NCBI GenBank assembly: GCA_025462805.1
Contig: JAOAPJ010000089.1
Location: forward strand, 1-9,780
From: Acidobacteriaceae bacterium
Lineage (GTDB): Bacteria; Acidobacteriota; Terriglobia; Terriglobales; Acidobacteriaceae
DNA length: 9,780 nucleotides
Reading direction: 5' to 3'
Shown: positions 1 to 6,580 of the stretch, one piece after another
How the letters are laid out: each line of letters starts with the position of its first letter
Position numbering within the stretch: the first letter of the stretch is position 1
Program-made: the position numbers and the translations under genes
Notes under the pieces: generated by a model
Database searches by the model: none
Told to the model about the DNA's origin: nothing
The model's input: only the letters and a program-made list of their open reading frames with translations

Positions 1-612
1 TTTGCGCAGCAGCTCGATTTCGCCAACATCCTTCACCCAGCGAAGACGCTTGGTTAGATCGCGGACATCCTGCGGGGCGACAGGTTCGCCGTTTCCAAGG
101 GTACTTTGCGTGAAGGCGAGGGCGGACTTCGCGGCCTTGAGGTCCAGTTGTGTCCACATAGCCATCACGCCACGTTCGCTGAGAAGGGCAGGCAGATCGC
201 GGACGGAGCGAACCTCCCGTACACCGGTGACGCTTGTTGCATCTGGTGACGCGGCATCCAGCTTCACACCTGTATACAGTTCGGCGTGCAGGTTTCGCTC
301 GGGCAGAAGCAGGACCTCACGATAGGGCAGCGCGGGCTTACCACCCTTCGCAGCCACCGCGTCTTCAACGAGGAGAGCCGCACCAGGCTCGTTCCAACCG
401 GTCAGGTAGTAGAAGTCTTCATCCTGGCGGAAGTCCTGGTACTCCATGGATGGCTCATAGTTGCCAAACAGCAGAGCAACGCCCCCGTGCATCTCTCGAG
501 CCAAGGCTTCTCGGCGCGCCTGGTAGACGGCATCTGATTGACGCTCCAGAGCCAATAGGGATGCGGAAGAAAGGATGAGAAGAAGCAGCGCAGCAGACCA
601 TGCAAGACGCAT
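1..612 (-). CDS. Secreted Xaa-Pro aminopeptidase (aminopeptidase P, M24B), N-terminal part, cut by window edge
   Basis: The minus-strand frame is open for 204 codons from ATG 612-610 to the left edge with no stop, so the gene continues outside the window. Residues 1 to about 21 form a signal peptide (MRLAW, then a Leu/Ala-rich core), so the mature enzyme should be periplasmic or secreted. Residues about 28-160 match the aminopeptidase P N-terminal domain; the diagnostic stretch is FYYLTGWNEPGAALLV at 67-82. The visible end (KRLRWVKDVGEIELLRK) is the usual entry into the catalytic pita-bread domain, whose metal ligands (Asp, Asp, His, Glu, Glu in the family) are not in view. The family removes an N-terminal residue preceding proline from peptides, with two divalent metal ions. 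No good Shine-Dalgarno sequence precedes the ATG. The 14-bp hairpin at 634-669 separates it from the gene upstream. Family assignment is firm; catalytic competence cannot be judged here. Confidence 0.85.
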   Translation of the reverse strand, partial: MRLAWSAALLLLILSSASLLALERQSDAVYQARREALAREMHGGVALLFGNYEPSMEYQDFRQDEDFYYLTGWNEPGAALLVEDAVAAKGGKPALPYREVLLLPERNLHAELYTGVKLDAASPDATSVTGVREVRSVRDLPALLSERGVMAMWTQLDLKAAKSALAFTQSTLGNGEPVAPQDVRDLTKRLRWVKDVGEIELLRK

Positions 613-633
613 GGGGACAAGTGTAGAGCACGC

Positions 634-669
634 GTCAAGCTGGCCGCAGTAATCCGCGGCCAACTTGAC
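634..669. terminator. Long GC-rich hairpin between the GlsB-like gene and the aminopeptidase gene
   Basis: On the plus strand, GTCAAGCTGGCCGC (634-647) pairs with GCGGCCAACTTGAC (656-669): 14-bp arms with one G-T-type mismatch and an 8-nt loop. It begins 11 nt after the stop codon of the minus-strand gene at 680-937 and ends 22 nt before the start of the aminopeptidase gene. No run of T follows on either strand, so it is not a textbook intrinsic terminator. It could be a terminator, an attenuator or an mRNA 3'-end stabiliser. Confidence 0.5.
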
Positions 670-679
670 GGGAACGCCG

Positions 680-937
680 TTATGCTCGTTTACCGCTGAT
701 AAGACGAAGGATCCAGGTGAGCAGGACCGCCCCGATCACAGCGACGAAGATGGTGTAGATAAGACCGCCGCTGCCTGCATGTCCGAGCGCCTGCATGATA
801 AAGCCACCAACAACAGCGCCGATGATACCGACGATGATGTCACCCAGGGCACCATAACCGCTGCCCTTCATTAGTTTGCCGGTGAGAAATCCGGCAATGA
901 GGCCCACCAAAATCCACCAAATCAATCCATGTGCCAT
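680..937 (-). CDS. GlsB/YeaQ/YmgE (transglycosylase-associated) family small membrane protein
   Basis: This 85-residue protein is almost entirely hydrophobic and glycine-rich. It matches the GlsB/YeaQ/YmgE family: WWILVGLIAGFLTGKLMKG opens the first helix, GALGDIIVGIIGAVVGGFI forms the second, and LIYTIFVAVIGAVLLTWIL the third, ending in a basic tail (RLISGKRA). Three inner-membrane helices at about residues 5-22, 30-50 and 58-78 are expected. Family members are about 80-90 residues, so it is full length. They are often linked to stress responses, but their biochemical role is not settled and the name transglycosylase-associated is historical. The start was set at ATG 937-935, preceded by a G-rich stretch (GGGGGG); an in-frame ATG at 988 would add 17 residues untypical of the family. 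The gene lies 125 nt downstream of the glycosyltransferase, on the same strand. Confidence 0.85.
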   Translation of the reverse strand: MAHGLIWWILVGLIAGFLTGKLMKGSGYGALGDIIVGIIGAVVGGFIMQALGHAGSGGLIYTIFVAVIGAVLLTWILRLISGKRA

Positions 938-970
938 CTTGCCCCCCAACTTTCCAAAAATCACAGACGA

Positions 971-1004
971 GGAGGCTGCCACGACCACCTGGCCGGCAGC
1001 ATCC
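971..1004 (-). terminator. Possible weak terminator or leader hairpin after the glycosyltransferase gene
   Basis: Minus-strand arms GGATGCTGCC and GGCAGCCTCC pair over 10 bp with one mismatch and a 14-nt loop. The hairpin lies about 60 nt past the glycosyltransferase stop and about 35 nt before the GlsB-like start. A TTTTT run follows the stem, but only about 12 nt later, so termination would be inefficient at best. It may equally be part of the GlsB-like leader. Confidence 0.3.
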
Positions 1005-1062
1005 TCTTCATTACGAGCGATCAGATGGCTACAGCGCGGGGACGCGTTGTCCGAAGCGGGAG

Positions 1063-2733
1063 TTAGATACCGACAGGGAAGGGCTTGGGAGATGATTCAT
1101 CGAGATTTGCGCCTCCCCGCCAACGCTCAAATCTGCCCTGCAGGAGGGAAAGCAGCCCGGTGTACCAGTAACCGACCACGAAGAGAAGAAGGAACGGGAT
1201 TGTGAAATAGTTCTCATTCGCGACCGCATAGGCGATGGTGAGCGCGAAGTAACACCCAATTAGTAACTCGACCCAAGGCACAATGCCGAGCCGCTTTCGG
1301 TATTTTGCAGCCTGGGATCTTTCTCCCTTCTTCTCCACCCGGTACTTCGGCGTGCGTTTGAAGGAACTCTGGATGCCAAAGATGGCCTCGAGGACCGCGC
1401 GGGTATTCGTCACGGTCAAGCCGATCCCGAGGGCCATGAGGAAGGGTAGATACAGAAAGGTCTTGAACCAGGTGCGGGGGTATAGTTCCTTCTGCGAGAC
1501 GAGATAGAAGGAGGAGATAGAAAATGTCGACGCCATGAAGAGCGGCACGTCGATCAATAGCATTTGGAACCAGCCCTGGTAGAAGCGGATGACCATGGCC
1601 GGCATTAAGAGCAGAGAGAGCACGACCATCAGTGGATAGCTGATGTTTGCCGTGAGGTGATAGAAGGCCTCAATCTTCGTACGCAGTGGGAGGTCACTCT
1701 TAAAGACGCGAGGAAGGATCTTCTTGGAGGTCTGAATGAGACCTTTGGCCCAACGGGCCTGTTGCGTTTTAAAGGCGGTCATTTCGATGGGTACTTCGGC
1801 GGGGCAGACAACGTCCTGCAGATAGACAAACTGCCAGCCCTTCATCTGCGCACGGTAGCTGAGGTCGGTATCTTCGGTGAGTGTGTCGTGTTGCCAGCCG
1901 CCAGCCTGCTGGATTGCCTCCCGGCGCCACATCCCAGCGGTTCCATTGAAGTTGAAGAAGACGCCGGCACGGGAACGGCCGCCATGTTCCAGGACGAAGT
2001 GCCCGTCCAGCAGAATGGCCTCGACCTGAGTGAGGAAGCTGTAATCGCGATTCAGGTGCGTCCAGCGAGTCTGCACCATGCCGATCTTGGGATCGGAGAA
2101 GTGGTGTACGACATCGGTCAGCCAGTCCGGTGGGGGGACGAAGTCGGCATCGAAGATGGCGATCAGATCGCCGGCTGCCTGCTTGAGCCCTTGGTCCAGC
2201 GCGCCAGCCTTAAATCCGTAGCGATCCTTGCGGTGCAGGTACACGATGTTGTGCCCGAGTGCGCGGTAGCGCTCTACCAAATCGCCTGCGACCCGTTGCG
2301 TCTCATCTGTGGAATCATCGAGAACCTGGATCTCCAGCCGGCCAGAGGGGTAGTCCAGCCGACAGCAGGCCTCGATGAGGCGGTCGATGACATACTGCTC
2401 GTTGAAGATCGGCAGTTGTACTGTCACGCGCGGCAAGTCGACAAACCGATACATCGGCGCCTTGGCTGCGCGTTTGCGATGCTTGTAGTAGAGGTACACA
2501 AGCTGGTAGCGGTGCAGGCCATAAAACGCAAGCACGATCATCACAAGGAAGTAGGGGATCAGCAGCGTGGTGTCGAACGTGTTCCAGCGGTAGAGATAGC
2601 GGAAAGGATTGTTAACCGGATCGTTGCCGTAATGAGTACGGAGATAGTGATTCAGTCCGCGCTGGGCATAGAGCCAGAGAGCGGCATCCGCGGCGGTGTG
2701 CTGGAAGAACGCTGAGGGGTCGATCGAACGCAT
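1063..2733 (-). CDS. Membrane GT2 glycosyltransferase, cellulose synthase / CslA-like
   Basis: This is a processive beta-glycosyltransferase of family GT2 that uses a nucleotide-sugar to extend a polysaccharide at the inner membrane. All four signature elements are present, numbered from the chosen start: LDDSTDET with the Asp pair at 139-140, FDADF at 194-198, TED at 286-288 (general base), and QQARW at 324-328 (acceptor/product site). A first helix lies at about 52-75, and a C-terminal group at about 363-385, 388-413, 424-447, 486-505 and 510-532. It most resembles bacterial cellulose-synthase-like proteins related to plant CslA/CslC, so the product could be a mannan, glucan or mixed polymer; the sequence does not say which. 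No bcsB, bcsZ or PilZ domain is nearby. The frame extends to an ATG at 2820 with GGAG ahead, overlapping the upstream gene by 32 nt. That extension (MHSSARVCCARFREP) has rare Arg codons and looks non-coding, so 2733 is preferred, though it lacks a clear Shine-Dalgarno sequence. Confidence 0.88.
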   Translation of the reverse strand: MRSIDPSAFFQHTAADAALWLYAQRGLNHYLRTHYGNDPVNNPFRYLYRWNTFDTTLLIPYFLVMIVLAFYGLHRYQLVYLYYKHRKRAAKAPMYRFVDLPRVTVQLPIFNEQYVIDRLIEACCRLDYPSGRLEIQVLDDSTDETQRVAGDLVERYRALGHNIVYLHRKDRYGFKAGALDQGLKQAAGDLIAIFDADFVPPPDWLTDVVHHFSDPKIGMVQTRWTHLNRDYSFLTQVEAILLDGHFVLEHGGRSRAGVFFNFNGTAGMWRREAIQQAGGWQHDTLTEDTDLSYRAQMKGWQFVYLQDVVCPAEVPIEMTAFKTQQARWAKGLIQTSKKILPRVFKSDLPLRTKIEAFYHLTANISYPLMVVLSLLLMPAMVIRFYQGWFQMLLIDVPLFMASTFSISSFYLVSQKELYPRTWFKTFLYLPFLMALGIGLTVTNTRAVLEAIFGIQSSFKRTPKYRVEKKGERSQAAKYRKRLGIVPWVELLIGCYFALTIAYAVANENYFTIPFLLLFVVGYWYTGLLSLLQGRFERWRGGANLDESSPKPFPVGI

Positions 2734-2788
2734 TTCGTCATTGTGAGCCGCGACGGCCCGCAAGAGGAATTGTACGGGTTCGCGAAAC

Positions 2789-3685
2789 CTAGCGCAGCAA
2801 ACTCTGGCGGAAGAGTGCATCTCGCTCCACCGGGCGGAAGCCCGCGTCGCGGACGATGCGGCGCAGCTCTGCTTCTCCGCCGTGATGGGAGGGCTGGCTG
2901 TCGCCCTCCTGTGACCAGGCCACTACACCCGCATCGTCGGCGCCGAACCGAAGAGCGAGTTCCAGCACCTTCGGACCCATGATCGACCAGCCGGTCTGTA
3001 CGTGATCAAAGTCGCTGAGGAACAGTCGGGTGACGGCGAGGGTTTTGAGGTAGTCCACCGCGGTCGCGTCTTCTTCGCGGCGAGCGTCGGGTGTGTTCGC
3101 GTGCTGGACGCACAACTGCACGGCGGGGAAGGCCTGCATCTCCTGCTGGATGTTCCGCAAAAAAGAGAGGGCGTCAAGCCGCTGTTCGATGGACTCACCT
3201 TGACCGATCGTCAAGGAAGCGCGGGTGCTGAGATCCAGCATTTGCGCTGTTGCCAGGAACCGTTTCACGTCCTCATCGTGGCGGTCGGGCTGCACGGCAT
3301 TGAGTCCAAACACGAGAGAAACCAAACCTCCCGCGCGAAGACTGGCGAGGGATGCCGTAAGGTCGGGAAGCCGGGAAACCTGCGAGGTCGGAAGATCGTG
3401 AAACCGGACGGAGTTGTTTTGCTCAAGCGCAGCCATCAAGGAGGCCTGCAGCTTCGGAAGTGGGACTCCCTTGGTTTCTGCGATCCGCTCGAGGGAGACG
3501 TCGTTGCTTCCGTGAGCAGCGGCACTCTTCACCGTCTCTTCAAGCGAGAGCCCGGCAGGCGGCCCGAGGGCGTACGACGCGGTACCCTCCGGGTGCTTCT
3601 CGCGACGCAACTGATCTGCTAGCATGCCCAGCGCAAGCAGGTCAGGGCGTCGCAATTGGTTGAGGGCATCTTCTCGTTCCATCAT
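2789..3685 (-). CDS. MqnC/MqnE-like protein lacking the radical-SAM CxxxCxxC motif
   Basis: This 298-residue protein resembles the radical-SAM enzymes of the futalosine menaquinone pathway, most closely dehypoxanthine futalosine cyclase (MqnC). The N-terminus (LLALGMLADQLRREKHPEG, 16-34) matches the MqnC entry segment. The C-terminal third matches its end: YLKTLAVTRLFLSDFDHVQT, then GPKVLELALRFGADD (237-251), and RRIVRDAGFRPVERDALF (275-292). Where MqnC then carries RNINYTNVC...C..C, the frame runs from HPEGTASYALG straight to GLSLEE, so the iron-sulfur ligands are absent. Cys192 is the only cysteine. The glycine-rich SAM-contact segment is also replaced (VFGLNAVQPD). It is shorter than MqnC (about 370 residues) and cannot be a classical radical-SAM enzyme; a binding or scaffold role is possible but unproven. 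ATG 3685 was chosen because homology starts just after it and AGAGAG precedes it; ATGs at 3769 and 3736 are alternatives. The glycosyltransferase follows by 55 nt and may be co-transcribed. Confidence 0.75.
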   Translation of the reverse strand: MMEREDALNQLRRPDLLALGMLADQLRREKHPEGTASYALGPPAGLSLEETVKSAAAHGSNDVSLERIAETKGVPLPKLQASLMAALEQNNSVRFHDLPTSQVSRLPDLTASLASLRAGGLVSLVFGLNAVQPDRHDEDVKRFLATAQMLDLSTRASLTIGQGESIEQRLDALSFLRNIQQEMQAFPAVQLCVQHANTPDARREEDATAVDYLKTLAVTRLFLSDFDHVQTGWSIMGPKVLELALRFGADDAGVVAWSQEGDSQPSHHGGEAELRRIVRDAGFRPVERDALFRQSLLR

Positions 3686-3782
3686 CTCTCTGTATCGTAG
3701 CAATTGACCGGGCGCGTTCCGCCGTATGAAGTGCATGGCGGAGTGGGCGGTGTGCGGCGCAGCTACCATTACAGTTTATGAA

Positions 3783-3789
3783 GAGGTGA
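3783..3789 (+). promoter_or_regulatory. Ribosome binding site fixing the start of the DUF481-type gene
   Basis: GAGGTGA lies 8 nt before ATG 3798. It supports that start over the in-frame ATG at 3726, whose 24 extra residues would precede the signal peptide. Confidence 0.6.
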
Positions 3790-3797
3790 CCCCCGAC

Positions 3798-4982
3798 ATG
3801 AAGCAGCTCGATTGGCTCTGCAGTCAGGCATCGCCGCCACACCGGCCCGGCATCTATCGCGTGCTGGTTCTTGGCTGGCTTGGTCTCGCCTTCGTGATCT
3901 CCGCAAGAGCGGCCGATACCAAGGCGGGCATGGATGTGATCACATTCGTGAACGGAGATCAACTGACCGGCACACTCCTGAGCGAGAGTGACCGCACGGT
4001 GATGTTCCACAGTGATATGTCCGGCGACATGAAGGTGAGCTGGGACAAGATCAAGTCGCTGCACACAAGCGAAGCATTCGCTGTGATCCGGTCTAGCGAG
4101 AAGTTGAGAGTCGGCCGGCCAGCACCGCAGGTTCCGGTAGGCCCATTGCACGTTTCCAATGACGAGGTGTCAGTGTCTGGCCCCGGCGGAGAGGTAAAGA
4201 ACATACCCGCGAAGGATGCCGCCTACCTTGTGAATGGCGAGAAGTTTGAGAAGGCCTTGATGCATGAACCCGGACTGCGCCAAGGCTGGGAGGGTGCCCT
4301 GACACTGGGAGCATCGCTCGTGCAATCCACCCAGACGAGTAGAAGCTTCAACGGGTCATTGGGATTGGTGCGCGCCATGCCCGGCGTGGATTGGCTGGCC
4401 CCTCGCAATAAGACGATCTTCAACGCCAACGCGTCCTACGGATCAGTCACAGAGCCGGCCATTGGGACCACGCCAGCGTCCAGTGCGAAGACCAACATCC
4501 TACACGGCGACATAGAGCGGGACGAGTATGTGACGCAACGGCTTTATGTCCTGGGCGACGCAAGCGCAGACCACAACATCGGATCAGGTCTCCGGGTGCA
4601 ACAGGACTACGGCGGCGGAGTAGGCTACTCCTTCATCAGGGAGGAAACGCGAACGCTCGACCTGAAGGGCGACATCCATTATGAACGGCAGGAGTTCTAT
4701 CCGCCCGGCGTGTCGCAGAACCTGATCGGCGCCAGTATCGGGGAGATCTACATGGAGAAGCTCGGCCGCGGGCTCGTGCTCAACCAGACCGGGGTTGTGC
4801 AGCCTGCCTTCAACAATGCCTCGGCGTTCACCGCGCAGTTGATCGCAGGGCTGGTCTTCCCTGTATATAAGAATCTAGGCTTCACCCTGGGAACACAGGA
4901 CAACTACATCAACAATCCGCCGGCCGGCTACAAAAACAACACCTTTCAGTTCACCGCTGGCGTGACGTACTCGCTGAAGTAG
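3798..4982 (+). CDS. DUF481-type outer-membrane beta-barrel protein with an N-terminal periplasmic domain
   Basis: This 394-residue protein starts with a signal peptide (basic and polar 1-21, hydrophobic VLVLGWLGLAFVIS at 22-35, cleavage near ARA/AD at 38-39). Residues about 46-90 form a small beta domain (DVITFVNGDQLTGTLL ... MKVSWDKIKSL) of the kind often found before DUF481 barrels, and a less regular beta segment follows at about 102-150. From about 164 to the end, alternating strands rich in Tyr, Gly and aromatic residues, with charged turns, match a DUF481 (YdiY-like) outer-membrane barrel, ending in FQFTAGVTYSLK. Some relatives are described as salt-induced outer-membrane proteins; a transport or structural role is unknown. 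A ribosome site sets the start. The gene is divergent from the MqnC-like gene (112 nt apart) and convergent with the cytochrome gene (45 nt apart). No functional partner is evident. Confidence 0.75.
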   Translation: MKQLDWLCSQASPPHRPGIYRVLVLGWLGLAFVISARAADTKAGMDVITFVNGDQLTGTLLSESDRTVMFHSDMSGDMKVSWDKIKSLHTSEAFAVIRSSEKLRVGRPAPQVPVGPLHVSNDEVSVSGPGGEVKNIPAKDAAYLVNGEKFEKALMHEPGLRQGWEGALTLGASLVQSTQTSRSFNGSLGLVRAMPGVDWLAPRNKTIFNANASYGSVTEPAIGTTPASSAKTNILHGDIERDEYVTQRLYVLGDASADHNIGSGLRVQQDYGGGVGYSFIREETRTLDLKGDIHYERQEFYPPGVSQNLIGASIGEIYMEKLGRGLVLNQTGVVQPAFNNASAFTAQLIAGLVFPVYKNLGFTLGTQDNYINNPPAGYKNNTFQFTAGVTYSLK

Positions 4983-5005
4983 TGTCATTTAAAGAACGCA
5001 CGTCA

Positions 5006-5022
5006 GGATCTGCGGCAGATCC
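5006..5022. terminator. Short palindrome between convergent genes, possible bidirectional terminator
   Basis: GGATCTGC and GCAGATCC form perfect 8-bp arms around a single G; as RNA this is a 6-bp stem with a 5-nt loop. It sits in the 45-nt gap between the convergent DUF481-type and cytochrome genes. On the minus strand a modest T-rich stretch (TTCTTTAAAT) follows about 11 nt later; on the plus strand there is none. Confidence 0.35.
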
Positions 5023-5027
5023 AGCGG

Positions 5028-5561
5028 CTAGGGTGTCGGGGTGGCAAGCGGCTTCACTGTCTGGAGGACGTCGGGCGGAAGAGGTTTGTCAGCATTCGCC
5101 AGCAGAACGGAGACCTGCCACATCTGGGTATCGTTCAAAAGGCCTTTGTAGGTGGGCATGGCGCTCAGACGGATTCCATTCTGCACCTTCCAGAAGGTTT
5201 CACCGACTGGATCATCGCTGACTCCGACAACTCCTTTTCCATGCGGTGCCCATAGCTGTGGCGCCTTCGGGAAGACGTGGTCGGCGATCGGCGATGCCTG
5301 ACCGTAGTAGCCATGGCACCCGGAGCAGTTATCGCGGTAGATCTGGGCACCGATCAGCAGGTTGGTAGCGCTAGCCTCGAGGGGTGACTTCTTGGGCGCC
5401 TCGCGATCGATGCGGGCGTTCAGGGCGTTGTGCGCGATGGCCCTCTCCATCGGAAATGGCTCATCCGCGACGGAGACGGGAACTGCGCCATAGTTCAGGT
5501 ATGCCCAGGCAACAATTGGGCCGAGCACCAGCCCGGCAATCAGACCGATCAGGAAACGCAT
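5028..5561 (-). CDS. Membrane-anchored monohaem c-type cytochrome
   Basis: This 177-residue protein has an N-terminal hydrophobic segment (residues 3-22, FLIGLIAGLVLGPIVAWAYL) that serves as an uncleaved anchor or signal peptide, followed by a periplasmic domain. The haem-binding motif CSGCH is at 79-83 with His83 as the proximal ligand. Met135 in LSAMPTYKG is the expected distal ligand, giving a His/Met class I fold. The helix after it (DTQMWQVSVLLANAD) is the usual C-terminal helix of small cytochrome c domains, and a Pro/Thr-rich tail follows. It should carry electrons in the periplasm, but no oxidase, dehydrogenase or peroxidase gene is adjacent to name its partner. The start has GAGG 5 nt ahead. 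It is divergent from the outer-membrane protein gene at 5709, with 147 nt between them. The family is clear; the pathway is not. Confidence 0.85.
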   Translation of the reverse strand: MRFLIGLIAGLVLGPIVAWAYLNYGAVPVSVADEPFPMERAIAHNALNARIDREAPKKSPLEASATNLLIGAQIYRDNCSGCHGYYGQASPIADHVFPKAPQLWAPHGKGVVGVSDDPVGETFWKVQNGIRLSAMPTYKGLLNDTQMWQVSVLLANADKPLPPDVLQTVKPLATPTP

Positions 5562-5708
5562 GCAAGCCTCAGGTTACGGCGAGAATATGGTCCCCGCCGC
5601 GCACGGCGTGGGTACGTCTTCGGCGCGCGGCTGGTAGGGATGGTTTAATACAAGGAGCACACGTTTCCCAAAGTCCGCACCAGCAGAGTAGTGGAGGCAG
5701 CACCATAC

Positions 5709-6515
5709 ATGCAATGCAGTAAACGTGCCGGATACCTGGCGTATCCGCTTTTGATCCTTGCCTTTTCTGTTGCGCCTTTCTCTCAGGCGCAGACCTCGAC
5801 GGGTCCTGAGCAGAGCACGGCGCCTGCTGCGACGGGTGTCTCGCCGCAGCAAGCGCCGCCTGACTCCTCGTCCGCGCAGCCACAGACGAAATATCCCGAC
5901 GCGCAGGACCGCGCCCGATTGGCACGTGAGGCGCAGGAGCGTGTTCGCGCGCGGCGCGCTGCACGCACCCAGGCTGCCATCAAAGACACGTACAGCCACA
6001 AATACGACATCTACTTCGGCTACGCCTACCTGCGCATGCGTCCGGGTCACCACCTGCAGCATGCGACTGAATACGGATGGAATGTAGGCTTTACGGACTA
6101 CCTGAAGCCAAAGCTTGGCGTGACAGTGGACCTGCGCGGCTACTACACGAACGCTTATGTGGGCAACAATCCATACGCCTTGTTTAAGCCATTCATCAGC
6201 AACTACGCCGTGATGGCGGGTCCGCAGTACTACCTGAGGCAACGAAAGAACTACGCTGTGAGCGGGCAGGTGCTGGCGGGCGTGACGTACAACCTCTTCT
6301 ACGCGAGCTCCGCAAAGCAGCCCGGCACGTTGGTGGGGCTTTATCCCAATCAGACGCGGTTTACCGCAGTAGCAGCCGTGCCGGTGGACGTGAACCTCGG
6401 CCCCGGTTTGGCATTGCGCATCTCTCCCGCGTACAACCTGACCACCTGGGGTAGCGATATCCAGCACAACCTCGGCTTCACACTTGGGCTGAATTACCGC
6501 TTCGGGCGGCAGTAA
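5709..6515 (+). CDS. Outer-membrane beta-barrel protein with Pro/Gln linker and Arg-rich helix
   Basis: This 268-residue protein has three parts. Residues 1-27 are a signal peptide (basic start, YLAYPLLILAFSVAPF core, cleavage near SQA/Q). Residues 28-62 are a low-complexity Ser/Pro/Gln/Ala/Thr linker. Residues 64-93 form a predicted charged helix (RARLAREAQERVRARRAAR) with 8 Arg in 19 residues. From about 96 to the end, alternating aromatic strands (YDIYFGYAYLRM, YGWNVGFTDYL, LGVTVDLRGYYTN and so on) end in LGFTLGLNYRFGRQ, which fits an 8-stranded OmpA-like or OMP_b-brl barrel. No peptidoglycan-binding OmpA C-domain is present. ATG 5709 is preferred, with GGAGG 11 nt upstream; a GTG at 5691 would begin inside that ribosome site. 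An AT-rich TTTAAT at 5644-5649 is a weak -10 candidate without a clear -35. Function unknown; probably structural or adhesive. Confidence 0.75.
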   Translation: MQCSKRAGYLAYPLLILAFSVAPFSQAQTSTGPEQSTAPAATGVSPQQAPPDSSSAQPQTKYPDAQDRARLAREAQERVRARRAARTQAAIKDTYSHKYDIYFGYAYLRMRPGHHLQHATEYGWNVGFTDYLKPKLGVTVDLRGYYTNAYVGNNPYALFKPFISNYAVMAGPQYYLRQRKNYAVSGQVLAGVTYNLFYASSAKQPGTLVGLYPNQTRFTAVAAVPVDVNLGPGLALRISPAYNLTTWGSDIQHNLGFTLGLNYRFGRQ

Positions 6516-6530
6516 CCGTCTCGGCAAACG

Positions 6531-6560
6531 GCAGGGCCGCGTCTAAAGACGCGGCCCTGC
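6531..6560. terminator. Bidirectional hairpin terminator candidate with perfect 14-bp arms
   Basis: GCAGGGCCGCGTCT (6531-6544) and AGACGCGGCCCTGC (6547-6560) are perfectly complementary, leaving a 2-nt centre (about a 4-nt loop in practice). It lies between the convergent outer-membrane protein gene (stop at 6515) and aspA (stop at 6581-6583), where a shared terminator is expected. Neither side carries a T-run, so release may depend on stem strength or Rho. Confidence 0.7.
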
Positions 6561-6580
6561 TCTGCTCTCGTGCCGTGATG

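Noticed and set aside
1657..2715. 352-codon plus-strand open frame opposite the glycosyltransferase
   Set aside because: It is fully antisense to a gene with all GT2 motifs intact, and its translation shows no recognisable domain. GC-rich coding DNA often leaves such frames open.
3002..3622. 206-codon plus-strand open frame opposite the MqnC-like gene
   Set aside because: There is no domain or signal, and the minus strand carries clear family similarity. I also considered whether it could hold the missing cysteine motif, and it does not.
3718..3742. 6-bp inverted repeat TCCGCC/GGCGGA in the divergent region between the MqnC-like and DUF481-type genes
   Set aside because: Short arms in GC-rich DNA are expected by chance, and no operator consensus or promoter elements coincide with it.
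5574..6527. 317-codon minus-strand open frame opposite the outer-membrane protein gene
   Set aside because: The translation is low-complexity Arg/His/Val-rich, while the plus strand shows a signal peptide and a clear barrel pattern. It is a shadow frame.
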